Below, one piece after another: positions 48,987 to 58,048 of a stretch of DNA of 64,000 nt (its first letter is position 1; each line of letters opens with the position of its first letter). The translations under genes and the position numbers were made by a program. This DNA is from Pseudomonas sp. Q1-7 (lineage in GTDB: Bacteria; Pseudomonadota; Gammaproteobacteria; Pseudomonadales; Pseudomonadaceae), in contig NZ_CP116304.1 in the NCBI RefSeq assembly GCF_028010285.1, positions 2,496,501 to 2,560,500 of the forward strand, written 5' to 3'. Under the pieces are notes generated by a model. The model did not search any database. It was not told the DNA's origin and worked only from the letters and a program-made list of their open reading frames with translations.

Positions 48987-49451
48987 ATGACCCCCTTTCG
49001 AATGACAGCACTCATGGCCCTGGGCCTGGCTTCCGGCGCGGCCCTGGCCGACGTGCGGGTGGACGGGCCGGTGGAGTACGGCATCTTCGAATCCCAGTAC
49101 CAGGACTACCAGCCGGGTGAGCGCGTGCTGACCCGCAGCAACCAGACCATCCAGCAGACCGACGAGATTCCGGCCAAGCTGGGCACCAAGTTCGGCCTGC
49201 GCTACACCCTGGCCGGCAAGCAGGAAAAGGACACCCCGCTGACCCTGCTCTACCTCACCCCTGGCGTGGTCACCCCGGACGGCAAGCGCCACGACAAGTT
49301 CGTGGTCGAGCAGCAGATGGCCCCCGGTGCGCCGCTGGACGTCATGGCCTTCGAGTTCACTGAACACCACGAAGTGGTGCCGGGCGAATGGCGCTTCATG
49401 GTGTTCCAGGGCGACCGCCTGCTGGCCGAACAGCGCTTCACCGTCCGCTGA
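48987..49451 (+). CDS. DUF3859 secreted protein
   Basis: A 154-residue exported protein of the DUF3859 family: signal peptide (MTPFRMTALMALGLASGAALA), then VDGPVEYGIFESQYQ, IPAKLGTKFGLRYTL, FTEHHEVVPGEWRFMVFQGDRLLAEQRF. The predicted fold is immunoglobulin-like. Function unknown. AAGGAGCGCGAC precedes the ATG. A 65-base gap separates it from the response-regulator gene. Confidence 0.85.
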   Translation: MTPFRMTALMALGLASGAALADVRVDGPVEYGIFESQYQDYQPGERVLTRSNQTIQQTDEIPAKLGTKFGLRYTLAGKQEKDTPLTLLYLTPGVVTPDGKRHDKFVVEQQMAPGAPLDVMAFEFTEHHEVVPGEWRFMVFQGDRLLAEQRFTVR

Positions 49452-49516
49452 GCCCGCGCGCGTCGCCGGGGCGCGCTATAGTCGCTGGGTCTGAAGCAGG
49501 CGCGAGGCGCGGGCCC

Positions 49517-50236
49517 ATGGCTGAACAGATCAGCATCCTGGTGGTGGATGACGACGAGGCGATCCGCGAGTTGCTGCTGGATTACCTCGGCGGCCAGGGT
49601 TACCAGGTCCGTGCCGTGGCCGACAGCGGCCAGCTGCGCGCACAGTTGGCCAAGGCGCTGCCCGACCTGGTGCTGCTGGACGTGGGGCTGCCCGGCGAGG
49701 ATGGCCTGAGCCTGGCGCGCTACCTGCGCGAACACCACGACCTGCCGGTGATCATGGTATCCGGCGCCGGCACGCCGCTGGACCGTATCGTCGGTCTGGA
49801 GGTTGGCGCCGATGACTACCTGGCCAAGCCCTTCGACCCCCGCGAGCTGCTGGCGCGGGTCAAGACCGTGTTGCGGCGTTATCGCCGCGCCCCGGCCGCC
49901 GCCGTTCCATCGGGCCCGGAAAGCGAAACCCCCTGCCTGCAGCTGGGCCTCTGCCGTCTCGACCTGCAGCGCCGCCAACTGTTCGATGCGGTGGGCGAGG
50001 AAATTCCCCTGACCGCCATGGAGTTCGACCTGCTCCAGGCCTTTGCCCAACGTCCCAATCGGCCATTGTCCCGCGACCAGTTGCTGAACCTCACCCAGCA
50101 TCGCGACTGGAATCCCTTCGACCGCTCCATCGACATCCGCATCGCCCGCCTGCGCCGCAAGCTGGAGCCGGACCCGGACAAGCCGCAGATCATCCGCACC
50201 GTGCGCGGCGTGGGTTACATGTTCGTGCCGGGATGA
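49517..50236 (+). CDS. OmpR/PhoB-family response regulator
   Basis: A 239-residue two-component regulator. The receiver domain has DDDE (11-14), phosphorylated Asp 55 in LLDVGLPGEDG, and Lys 104 in YLAKPFDP. The C-terminal winged helix (about 135-235) has MEFDLLQAFAQRPNRPLSRDQLL and RTVRGVGYMFVPG. It is 137 bases before a PAS/GAF hybrid kinase gene and the two are probably partners. Tandem repeats TGTTTCAAT between them (50282-50299) may be its operator. The signal is unknown. Confidence 0.93.
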   Translation: MAEQISILVVDDDEAIRELLLDYLGGQGYQVRAVADSGQLRAQLAKALPDLVLLDVGLPGEDGLSLARYLREHHDLPVIMVSGAGTPLDRIVGLEVGADDYLAKPFDPRELLARVKTVLRRYRRAPAAAVPSGPESETPCLQLGLCRLDLQRRQLFDAVGEEIPLTAMEFDLLQAFAQRPNRPLSRDQLLNLTQHRDWNPFDRSIDIRIARLRRKLEPDPDKPQIIRTVRGVGYMFVPG

Positions 50237-50281
50237 GTGGGGGGGGTGAATCCGCAATCCCCCATGCCGATAGGGCAGCTT

Positions 50282-50299
50282 TGTTTCAATTGTTTCAAT
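50282..50299 (+). promoter_or_regulatory. Tandem TGTTTCAAT repeats before the PAS hybrid kinase gene
   Basis: Two identical nine-base units TGTTTCAAT lie head to tail (50282-50290 and 50291-50299). OmpR-family regulators often bind tandem direct repeats with a similar step, and such a regulator is encoded just upstream. This supports a self-regulated operon; the assignment is inference. Confidence 0.45.
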
Positions 50300-50373
50300 G
50301 ACCTCCCAGCCCCATCGGGCGTGGCCGGGCTGTTCCATACTCAGGCGAGTCGCCACCTCCCGAGGGCCTGCCG

Positions 50374-53193
50374 GTGAGCCAGCCATTGACCCGCCATTTT
50401 GCCGTCAGCGCCGAAGAACATCGCCTGCGGCAGATCGTCGACAACAGCAGCGCGGTGATCTACGTGAAGGACCTCGATGGGCGTCTGGTGCTGGTCAACC
50501 GCGCTTTCGAGCGGTTGTTCAAGGTCCGCGCCGAACGGGTGCTGGGACATACCGACCACGAGTTCTTTCCTCGGGAAATCGCCGACGTGCTGCGCGCCAA
50601 CGACCTGCGCGTGATCCAGCTCGGCCATGAGCTGGAGTTCGAGGAGCAGGTGCCCATGGGCGGGGGCATCCGCACCTACCTGTCGAACAAGTTCCCGCTC
50701 TTCGATGGCGAGGGGCGGGTCAGTGCGGTGTGCGGCATCTCCACCGACATCAGCTCGCGCAAGAGCCTGGAAGAGGTGCTGCGTTTCGTTGCCCTGGGGG
50801 TGTCCGCCGCCACCGGCAACGAGGTGTTCGAGGCCATCGCCCGCTACATGGTGCGTTCGTTGAATGCCGACTTCGCCTTTGTCAGCCGCATCAGCGACGA
50901 CGGGCCGCATTGCCTGACCACGCTGGCGCTGTACTACGAAGGCAGGCTGCAGCAGAACGCCACCTACGCGCTCAAGGGCACGCCTTGCGCCGAGGTCTTC
51001 GGCCGCAGCTTCCACTTCGTGCCTCGTGACCTGTGCTCGTCCTATCCCGACGACCAGGTGCTGGCGGCCTTCGGCGTCGACAGCTATGCCGGCTTTCCGC
51101 TGTTCGCCAGCGATGGCCGGCCCCTGGGGCTGATCGCCGCCGGCCGGCTGGGCAGCATGACGGATCGCGACAAGGTGGAGTCGGTGCTGCGGATTTTCTC
51201 GGTACGGGCGGCGGCGGAGATCGAGCGGCTGGAGGCCGAGGCCAGCTATCGGGCGATCTTCGACACCTCGGAGGACGCCATCTTCGTCCACGACATCGAC
51301 AGCGGCGCCCTGGTGGATGTCAATCCCAAGGCCTGCCGCGCCTACGGCTACAGCTACGAGGAAATGCTCAAGCTGGATATCGATGCCTTCAGCGCCGGCT
51401 ATTCGCCTTACACCGGCAAGGAGGCCGCCGGCTACCTGGCGCGTGCCGCCGCCGGTCAGATGCAGCGCTTCGAATGGCATCGGCGCAACCGCGATGGCAG
51501 CCTGCACTGGGACGAGGTGCTGCTGAAACGTGTGGCCATCGGCGGCATCGACCGCATTCTCGGCATCACCCGCGAAATCACCCAGCGCAAGGAGGCCGAG
51601 CAGGCATTGCGCGCCAGCGAACTGCAGTACCGGGCCATCACCAATACCGCTCTGGACTGTTTCATCAGCATGGATGAGAGCGGGCGGGTGCTGGCCTTCA
51701 ACCCGGCGGCCGAGCAGTGCTTCGGCATCAGTCGCGAGCAGGCCCTGGGCCAGCCGCTGTTGAAGCTGATCATCCCGCCGCGCTTTCGCGATGCCTACGA
51801 GCGCGCGCTGGAGCACTACCTGATGACCGGCCATGGCGCCTTCCTCGGCAAGCGCATGGAAGTGGTGGCGCAACGCGCCGATGGCCACGAGTTCGCCGCC
51901 GAGCTGGCCCTGACCCAGGTGCCGGGCGACGAGGGGCCGCGCTTCATCTGCTACCTGCGCGACATCACCGAACGTACCCAGGCCGAAGAAGAGCGCGCGC
52001 GCCTGGAGCAGCAACTGCGGCAGGCCCAGCGCATGGAAGCCATCGGCCATCTGACTGGCGGCATCGCCCATGACTTCAACAACCTGCTCACCAGCATGCT
52101 CGGCTACACCGTCATGGCCCAGGAGCTGGCGGAGCAGGGCGGCGAAGAGCGCCTGGGTAAGTACCTGGCGCGTGTGCAGCGTTCGGCGGAGAAGGCTCGC
52201 GACCTGATCCAGCAGATGCTGACCTTCAGCCGGGGCAGCCGGGGCAAGCCGCAGGTGGTAGCGCTGGACCTGTTGCTGGAGGATTTCATCCGCCTGGTGG
52301 AGTCCACCCTGCCGGCCACGGTGGAACTGGAGGTCCAGCTCGACCACAACCTGCCGCGCGTGCTGGCCGATCCGGTCCAACTGGAGCAGGTGTTGATGAA
52401 CCTCTGCATCAACGCCCGTGACGCCATGGGCAGCGTCGGACAACTGCGCGTCAGTCTCGGCCAGCAGGAGCTGGAAGGCGTCTGCGCGTCCTGCCAGCAG
52501 CGGATCAAGGGGCATTTCGTCGCCCTCACCGTCAGCGATAGCGGGCCAGGGATTGATCCGGCATTGCGGGCGCAGATCTTCGAACCCTTCTTCTCCACCA
52601 AGGCCAGCGGCCAGGGCAGCGGCATGGGGCTATCCATGGTGCATGGCATCGTCCACGAGTACGGCGGCCATATCCATCTGGACAGCGCGCCGGGGCATGG
52701 CAGCACGTTTCGCGTACTGATGCCGGTCCATAGCCCGGCGGTGTCGGACGAGGCGTATTTCACGGTTGCCGAGCGACCGCCCCTGCGCTCGGCCCTGCAC
52801 GGGCGGGTGGCCGTGGTGGATGACGATGCCACGGTGGCGGAGTTCATGGGGGAATTGCTGGAGGGCTGGGGCCTCACGGCCGGCATCTTCTGCGATGCGG
52901 AACAGGCCAGCCAGTTGCTCTGCGCCGATCCCTACGCCTGGGATTTCGCCATCCTCGACCAGAGCATGCCGCGTCTCTCCGGCCTGCAACTGGCACGGCG
53001 GCTGCTGGCCTCGCGCGCCGACCTGCCCATCGTGCTCTATACGGGGTTCAGCGATGCGCTGCTGGAGAGCGAGGTCCAGCAGCAGGGCGTCAAGGCCCTG
53101 CTGACCAAACCCCTGAACCAGCAACGCCTGCATCAGTTGCTGCAGGCCTGGCTGGGCAGTTCGAAGCACGGATACAAAGCCGAAACAAACTGA
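50374..53193 (+). CDS. Cytoplasmic PAS/GAF hybrid sensor histidine kinase
   Basis: A 939-residue kinase with no membrane helices: PAS (about 12-125), GAF (135-285), PAS (290-405), PAS (415-530), histidine kinase with His 566 in [14 protein letters not shown], ATPase ([29 protein letters not shown]) and a C-terminal receiver with Asp 862 in [12 protein letters not shown] start at 50374, with CGAGGG before it. GGIAHDFNN marks the kinase group of blue-light and nitrogen-type sensors. The receiver may control or pass the phosphate. Probably acts on the response regulator upstream. The GAF domain suggests a small-molecule or redox ligand. Confidence 0.92.
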   Translation: MSQPLTRHFAVSAEEHRLRQIVDNSSAVIYVKDLDGRLVLVNRAFERLFKVRAERVLGHTDHEFFPREIADVLRANDLRVIQLGHELEFEEQVPMGGGIRTYLSNKFPLFDGEGRVSAVCGISTDISSRKSLEEVLRFVALGVSAATGNEVFEAIARYMVRSLNADFAFVSRISDDGPHCLTTLALYYEGRLQQNATYALKGTPCAEVFGRSFHFVPRDLCSSYPDDQVLAAFGVDSYAGFPLFASDGRPLGLIAAGRLGSMTDRDKVESVLRIFSVRAAAEIERLEAEASYRAIFDTSEDAIFVHDIDSGALVDVNPKACRAYGYSYEEMLKLDIDAFSAGYSPYTGKEAAGYLARAAAGQMQRFEWHRRNRDGSLHWDEVLLKRVAIGGIDRILGITREITQRKEAEQALRASELQYRAITNTALDCFISMDESGRVLAFNPAAEQCFGISREQALGQPLLKLIIPPRFRDAYERALEHYLMTGHGAFLGKRMEVVAQRADGHEFAAELALTQVPGDEGPRFICYLRDITERTQAEEERARLEQQLRQAQRMEAIGHLTGGIAHDFNNLLTSMLGYTVMAQELAEQGGEERLGKYLARVQRSAEKARDLIQQMLTFSRGSRGKPQVVALDLLLEDFIRLVESTLPATVELEVQLDHNLPRVLADPVQLEQVLMNLCINARDAMGSVGQLRVSLGQQELEGVCASCQQRIKGHFVALTVSDSGPGIDPALRAQIFEPFFSTKASGQGSGMGLSMVHGIVHEYGGHIHLDSAPGHGSTFRVLMPVHSPAVSDEAYFTVAERPPLRSALHGRVAVVDDDATVAEFMGELLEGWGLTAGIFCDAEQASQLLCADPYAWDFAILDQSMPRLSGLQLARRLLASRADLPIVLYTGFSDALLESEVQQQGVKALLTKPLNQQRLHQLLQAWLGSSKHGYKAETN

Positions 53194-53287
53194 GCGCCGT
53201 CAGCCATCGGGCTGATACAGGCCGGGGCCAATCTGGCATCCAGGGCGGAGCGATTCCGCCAGCCAGAGCCCCAGGCAGGAGCGCACC

Positions 53288-54061
53288 ATGGTCACCTACT
53301 TCAAGCGCATCTCGATCTTTTCCTATGGCCTGATCAGTTACCTGATCTTCTTCGCCACCTTCGTCTACTCCATCGGCTTCATCGCCAACCTGCCGTTCGT
53401 ACCGCGAACCCTGGATGGCGAGCCGCGCCTGCCGTTCTGGACCGCCCTCGGGATCGACGTGCTGCTGCTGAGCATCTTCGCCGTGCAGCACAGCCTGATG
53501 GCGCGTCCGGCCTTCAAGGCCTGGTGGACGCAGTGGATAGCCCCGGCGGCGGAGCGCAGCACCTATGTGCTCTTCTCCAGCCTGGCGCTGATCCTGCTGT
53601 ACAGCTTCTGGCAGCCTCTGGGCGGGGAGATCTGGAACATCGAGAACCATTCCGGACGGCTGGTGATGGGCGCCATCTTCGGTTTCGGTTGGGCGCTGGT
53701 GTTCTACTCGACCCTGCTGATCAACCACTTCGACCTGTTCGGTGTGCGCCAGGTCTGGCTGAACCTGCTGGGCGAACCCTACACCGCGCTGGCGTTCAAG
53801 ACCCCGGGTGCTTACAAGCTGGTGCGCCACCCGCTCTACCTGGGCTGGTTCCTGTGCTTCTGGGCCACCCCGACCATGAGCGCGGCCCACCTGCTGTTCG
53901 CGGTGCTGACCAGCCTCTACATCCTCGCCGCCATCCAGCTGGAAGAGCGCGACCTGCTGCGGGAACACCCGGAATACGCCGAATACCGGCGCCAGGTGCC
54001 CATGTTGCTGCCGCGCATCGGCGGTCGCACCGAGGCCGGAAACGATCGCGAAGCGGCCTGA
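53288..54061 (+). CDS. mddA: Membrane methyltransferase of the NnrU/ICMT type, likely methanethiol S-methyltransferase
   Basis: A 257-residue protein with about six membrane helices and the isoprenylcysteine-methyltransferase-like core: VRHPLYLGWFLCFWATP, then LEERDLLREHPEYAEYRRQVPMLLPR. SGYL-x-x-YS-type N-terminus SYLIFFATFVYSIGFIANLP and FAVQHSLMARPAFK match what I remember of MddA, which turns methanethiol into dimethyl sulfide using S-adenosylmethionine. The gene is alone, with a terminator after it and a promoter region before it. Family-level call is firm; the MddA substrate is likely but not proven. Confidence 0.7.
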   Translation: MVTYFKRISIFSYGLISYLIFFATFVYSIGFIANLPFVPRTLDGEPRLPFWTALGIDVLLLSIFAVQHSLMARPAFKAWWTQWIAPAAERSTYVLFSSLALILLYSFWQPLGGEIWNIENHSGRLVMGAIFGFGWALVFYSTLLINHFDLFGVRQVWLNLLGEPYTALAFKTPGAYKLVRHPLYLGWFLCFWATPTMSAAHLLFAVLTSLYILAAIQLEERDLLREHPEYAEYRRQVPMLLPRIGGRTEAGNDREAA

Positions 54062-54074
54062 TCGCCAGGAAAGG

Positions 54075-54102
54075 AAGAGGGCGCCGTACTGGCGCCCTCT
54101 TT
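54075..54102 (+). terminator. Terminator of the mddA-like gene
   Basis: AAGAGGGCGCC-GTACT-GGCGCCCTCTT, an 11-bp stem followed by TTGTT. Confidence 0.88.
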
Positions 54103-54222
54103 TGTTCGAGCGGGGCCAGAGAGCCGCCCCGTAGATTGGTGCGGGCCACGCTGGTCCGAGCCTGCGAGGCCCAACGGTAGCCCGTGGTCGTTCCTTGTTG
54201 GGTACGGCAGGTCTTCCCACGG

Positions 54223-55848
54223 TCAGACCACGAAGCGCGCGATCATGCCGTTGAGTTCCACTGCCAGCCGCGACAGCTCGTGGGTGGCGGCGGAGGTCTG
54301 GTTGGCGCCGGCCGAGGTCTGCACCGAGATGTTGCGGATGTTCACCAGGTTGCGGTCCACCTCGCGGGCCACCTGGGCCTGCTGTTCGGCGGCGGTGGCG
54401 ATGACCAGGGTGCGCTCGTTGATCTCGCCAGCCTGACGGGCGATCTCGTGCAGGGCCTGGCCGGCGCTCTCCGCCAACTTGACCATCGCTCGCGCCTGGG
54501 TGTCGCTCTGATTCATGGCGCCGACCGCCGCGTCGGAGCCGGCCTGGATGGTGGCGATCATCTGCTCGATCTCGCGGGTGGATTCCTGCGTACGGTGGGC
54601 GAGGGCGCGTACCTCGTCGGCCACCACGGCGAAGCCGCGTCCCTGTTCTCCGGCACGAGCCGCCTCGATGGCGGCGTTGAGGGCCAGCAGGTTGGTCTGC
54701 TCGGCGATGGCGCGGATCACGTCCAGCACGGCGGCGATGCCTTGGGCCTGCTCGGCGAGCCTGGTTACCAGATGCGTGGTGTGGGTGACTTCCTCGCCCA
54801 TGCCGCGAATGGCCTGGACGGTTTCTTCTACCCGCTCGCGGCCGCTGCGCGCGGCTTCTTCCGAGGCGGTCGAGGCCTCCGAGGTGGAGGCGGCGTTGCG
54901 CGCCACTTCCTCCACTGCCGCGCTCATCTGGTTGACCGCTGTCGCGGCCATTTCGATTTCATCGTGCTGGCGGCTCAGGGAGCGATTGCCTTGCTCGGTC
55001 ACCGCATTCAGCTGCTCTGCCGCCGAAGCGAGCTGGGTGGCGGAATGGCCGATCTGTTCGATGGTGTCGTGCAGGTACTGCCGCATGGCTTGCAGGGCTT
55101 GCATCAGCCGGGCGGGTTCGTCGCGGCCGGTGCTGTCCAGCTCGCCGGTGAGATCCCCAGCGGCCACCCGTTCTGCGGTGCGCATGGCCTCGCGTATCGG
55201 TCTGACGATGCTTTGGGTGAGCAGCCAGGCAATGGCGGTGCTGGCCAGCGCGGCCAGCAGCATCACCAGCAGCAGCGAGCGAGTCGCCTCGTCGACCACC
55301 TCATTGCCCTGTTCGCTGGAAATCCGTGCCTGGCGCTGATCCAGGTCGATCAAGGCGGCGAGGCTGCGCGACAGCCGCTCGTAGCGCTGGCTCAGCTCAC
55401 CGCGGATCAGCGCATGGGCGCGCTCGGTGTCGTTGCGCCGCGACAGTTGCAGAAGTTCCTTGTGGCCGTCCATGTAGTCGCGGCTGGCATCGAGTATCTG
55501 CTCGAACAACTGCTTCTCTTCCGGCAGCGACAGCAACGGCCGGTAGGCCTGCTCCACCTTCACCAGTTCGTCGCGCAACCGCTCCATGCGCTGTTCCTGG
55601 GCGTCCATGGAGGCGCTGTCCTGGGCGAGGACATGGTTCATCTCGCTGAGGCGGAACTCGGCCATGAGCAGGCCCATCTGCCCGGACGCCTGGACACTGG
55701 GGAGCCAGATCTCGCTGATCTGGGTGGAAGCCTGGTTGATGGCCGTCATGCGCTCATGGGCGAAGCCGCCGAGGCCGATCAGCATGAGGGTGATGAGGGC
55801 GAAGCCAATGGCTGCGCGGTAGGCGATAGGCAGTTGGCGAAGGAACAT
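54223..55848 (-). CDS. Methyl-accepting chemotaxis protein
   Basis: A 541-residue chemoreceptor. The N-terminal helix ([21 protein letters not shown]) is followed by a 150-residue helical periplasmic sensor of the four-helix-bundle type, a second helix ([19 protein letters not shown]), a HAMP domain (about 210-262) and the signalling domain with hairpin tip [35 protein letters not shown], which I report in parts: [20 protein letters not shown] then [14 protein letters not shown]. The ligand is unknown. I start at ATG 55848 ([16 protein letters not shown]); upstream in-frame codons (80) have no helix or family match. It stands alone downstream of fabB. Confidence 0.92.
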   Translation of the reverse strand: MFLRQLPIAYRAAIGFALITLMLIGLGGFAHERMTAINQASTQISEIWLPSVQASGQMGLLMAEFRLSEMNHVLAQDSASMDAQEQRMERLRDELVKVEQAYRPLLSLPEEKQLFEQILDASRDYMDGHKELLQLSRRNDTERAHALIRGELSQRYERLSRSLAALIDLDQRQARISSEQGNEVVDEATRSLLLVMLLAALASTAIAWLLTQSIVRPIREAMRTAERVAAGDLTGELDSTGRDEPARLMQALQAMRQYLHDTIEQIGHSATQLASAAEQLNAVTEQGNRSLSRQHDEIEMAATAVNQMSAAVEEVARNAASTSEASTASEEAARSGRERVEETVQAIRGMGEEVTHTTHLVTRLAEQAQGIAAVLDVIRAIAEQTNLLALNAAIEAARAGEQGRGFAVVADEVRALAHRTQESTREIEQMIATIQAGSDAAVGAMNQSDTQARAMVKLAESAGQALHEIARQAGEINERTLVIATAAEQQAQVAREVDRNLVNIRNISVQTSAGANQTSAATHELSRLAVELNGMIARFVV

Positions 55849-55990
55849 GCGTCTACTCCGGTCCGGTACGAGTGGGGTGTCACTGGTCCCTGTAGCGGAG
55901 GCGGGCGGCGCTTCTTGATGGCGAAACAGACGGTTCGGAAAAGCCCTACAGGCCTTACGGACCGGGAGTGGAAGAGGGCGGCCACGAACG

Positions 55991-56024
55991 ACGACGCCCG
56001 TATCCGGGGGGATACGGGCGTCGT
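55991..56024 (-). terminator. Hairpin downstream of fabB
   Basis: ACGACGCCCGTATCC / GGATACGGGCGTCGT, a perfect 15-bp stem with a GGGG loop, about 20 bases after the fabB stop. No T-run follows on the minus strand, so it ends transcription weakly or stabilises the fabAB message end. Confidence 0.65.
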
Positions 56025-56044
56025 GGATACCGCCGGGGTCGGGC

Positions 56045-57262
56045 TCAGCCGTTGTAGCGGCGCAGCACCAGGGTGGCGTTGGTGCCACCGAAGCCGAAGC
56101 TGTTGGACATCACGGTATCGATCTGGGCGTTCTCGCGGGTCTCGCGCAGGATCGGCAGGTCGGCCACTTCCGGGTCCAGCTCGTCGATGTTGGCGGAGCC
56201 GGCCATGAACTTGCCTTCCATCATCAGCAGGCAGTAGATGGCTTCCTGCACGCCGGCGGCACCCAGGCTGTGGCCGGACAGGCTCTTGGTGGAGCTGATG
56301 GCCGGAGCCTTGTCGCCGAACACCTCGCGTACGCCGCGGATTTCCGCCACGTCGCCCACCGGGGTGGAGGTGCCGTGGGTGTTCAGGTAGTCGATCGGGG
56401 TGTCGACGGTGGCCAGCGCCTGCTGCATGCAGCGGATCGCGCCTTCGCCGCTCGGGGCGACCATGTCGTAGCCATCGGAGGTGGCGCCGTAGCCGACGAT
56501 TTCGGCGTAGATCTTGGCGCCGCGCTTCAGCGCGTGTTCCAGCTCCTCGACCACCACCATGCCGCCGCCGCCGGCGATGACGAAGCCGTCACGCTTGGCG
56601 TCGTAGGCGCGGGAGGCCTTCTCGGGGGTTTCGTTGTACTGGGTGGACAGGGCGCCCATGGCGTCGAACAGGCAGCTCTGGCTCCAATGCTCTTCTTCAC
56701 CGCCGCCAGCGAAGACCATGTCCTGCTTGCCCAGCTGGATCTGCTCCATGGCCTGGCCGATGCAGTGCGCGCTGGTGGCGCAGGCCGAGGAGATGGAGAA
56801 GTTCACGCCCTTGATCTGGAAGGGGGTGGCCAGGCAGGCGGAAACGGTGCTGCCCATGGTACGGGTCACGCGGTATGGGCCGATGCGCTTGACGCCCTTT
56901 TCGCGCAGGGTGTCGATGGCTTCCATCTGGTTCACGGTGGAAGCGCCACCGGAGCCGGCGATCAGGCCCACGCGCGGGTTGGAGATTTGCTCGGCGGTCA
57001 GGCCGGCGTCTTCGATGGCCTGCTGCATGGCCAGGTAGGCGTACGCGGCGGCATCACCCATGAAGCGGAAGAGCTTGCGGTCGATCAGTTCTTCCAGGTT
57101 CAGGTTGACGGAGCCGGACACCTGGCTGCGCAGACCCATCTCGGCGTAGGACGGGTTGTGGCGGATACCGGCCTTGCCGGCGCGCAGGTTGGCGGAAACA
57201 GTGGCTTTGTCATTACCCAGGCAGGAAACGATGCCCAGGCCAGTGATCACGACGCGACGCAT
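56045..57262 (-). CDS. fabB: 3-oxoacyl-ACP synthase I
   Basis: FabB elongates cis-3-decenoyl-ACP and is needed for unsaturated fatty acids together with FabA. The 405 residues have the catalytic Cys in [12 protein letters not shown] (about 162), His in [11 protein letters not shown] (about 298) and His in [15 protein letters not shown] (about 333), and the [12 protein letters not shown]-terminus. Start ATG 57262 is eleven bases after the fabA stop. fabA and fabB form the fabAB operon, as in other pseudomonads. Confidence 0.98.
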   Translation of the reverse strand: MRRVVITGLGIVSCLGNDKATVSANLRAGKAGIRHNPSYAEMGLRSQVSGSVNLNLEELIDRKLFRFMGDAAAYAYLAMQQAIEDAGLTAEQISNPRVGLIAGSGGASTVNQMEAIDTLREKGVKRIGPYRVTRTMGSTVSACLATPFQIKGVNFSISSACATSAHCIGQAMEQIQLGKQDMVFAGGGEEEHWSQSCLFDAMGALSTQYNETPEKASRAYDAKRDGFVIAGGGGMVVVEELEHALKRGAKIYAEIVGYGATSDGYDMVAPSGEGAIRCMQQALATVDTPIDYLNTHGTSTPVGDVAEIRGVREVFGDKAPAISSTKSLSGHSLGAAGVQEAIYCLLMMEGKFMAGSANIDELDPEVADLPILRETRENAQIDTVMSNSFGFGGTNATLVLRRYNG

Positions 57263-57273
57263 GCGGATGTCCT

Positions 57274-57789
57274 TCAGAAGCTGTCGGTGGAAGTGAACAG
57301 GCCGACGCGCAGGCCTTCGGCGCTGTAGATCTCGCGGCCATCGACGGCAACGGTGCCATCGGCGATACCGAGGATCAGCGATCGGTTAATAGTGCGCTTG
57401 ATGTGGATGGTGTAGGTGACCTTTTTCGCGGACGGCAGGACCTGGCCGAAGAATTTCACTTCACCCGAGCCCAGCGCGCGGCCACGGCCGGGGTTGCCCT
57501 GCCAGCCGAGGTAGAAGCCCACCAGCTGCCACATGGCGTCGAGGCCGAGGCAGCCGGGCATGACCGGGTCGCCTTCGAAATGGCAGGCGAAGAACCACAG
57601 GTCGGGATTGATGTCGAGCTCGGCGACGATCTCGCCTTTGCCGTACTTCCCGCCGGTTTCGCTGATATGCACGATGCGGTCGATCATCAGCATGTTGGGG
57701 GCGGGCAGTTGCGCATTACCAGGGCCGAACAGCTCGCCGCGACTGCAGCGCAGCAGGTCTTCCCGGGTATAGGCGTTTTGTTTGGTCAT
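57274..57789 (-). CDS. fabA: 3-hydroxydecanoyl-ACP dehydratase/isomerase
   Basis: FabA dehydrates 3-hydroxydecanoyl-ACP and isomerises the product to cis-3-decenoyl-ACP, the branch point to unsaturated fatty acids. The 171 residues hold the hotdog motif [21 protein letters not shown] with the active His near 70 and Asp near 84; [16 protein letters not shown] follows. TGAGGAGCTCGC precedes the ATG. A short hairpin in the leader (57807-57823) and a possible repressor site (57919-57934) lie upstream. Confidence 0.98.
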   Translation of the reverse strand: MTKQNAYTREDLLRCSRGELFGPGNAQLPAPNMLMIDRIVHISETGGKYGKGEIVAELDINPDLWFFACHFEGDPVMPGCLGLDAMWQLVGFYLGWQGNPGRGRALGSGEVKFFGQVLPSAKKVTYTIHIKRTINRSLILGIADGTVAVDGREIYSAEGLRVGLFTSTDSF

Positions 57790-57806
57790 GCGAGCTCCTC
57801 AATGGT

Positions 57807-57823
57807 CCCCGTGCGACACGGGG
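57807..57823 (-). other. Hairpin in the fabA leader
   Basis: CCCCGTG-CGA-CACGGGG, a 7-bp stem 18 bases before the fabA ATG and just before its ribosome site. It could stabilise the message; it does not cover the ribosome site. Confidence 0.5.
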
Positions 57824-57918
57824 CTTTGCATTCGTCCTTCTGCCGTGGCCGGTTATAGGGGCGTCATGCGGCAGACTAGTCATAGACTGTTGCGTTGTGG
57901 TGAAAGTCACAGCGGGGG

Positions 57919-57934
57919 AGTACAGACGTTCACT
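57919..57934 (-). promoter_or_regulatory. Possible DesT/FabR-type operator upstream of fabA
   Basis: On the minus strand the sequence AGTGAACGTCTGTACT lies about 130 bases before the fabA ATG. Its left half equals the left half of the AGTGAAC...GTTnACT palindrome that I recall for DesT control of unsaturated fatty acid genes in Pseudomonas; the right half is one base short. Assignment is tentative. Confidence 0.35.
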
Positions 57935-58048
57935 TGAGTGACGTCGCCCCGCCGTTACGGGGGCGCCAGGGGCATCCCGTTCGCAAAGAGTGGTGCACTT
58001 TAACATCCCGGGACACTCGACGAATGTCTGGAAACGGCACCAATCGTT

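Noticed and set aside
54105-54222. Possible second copy of a Pseudomonas intergenic repeat after the mddA-like gene
   Set aside because: TTGGTGCGGGCC and GAGGCCCAAC suggest half of a repeat, but I could not match convincing arms in opposite orientation.
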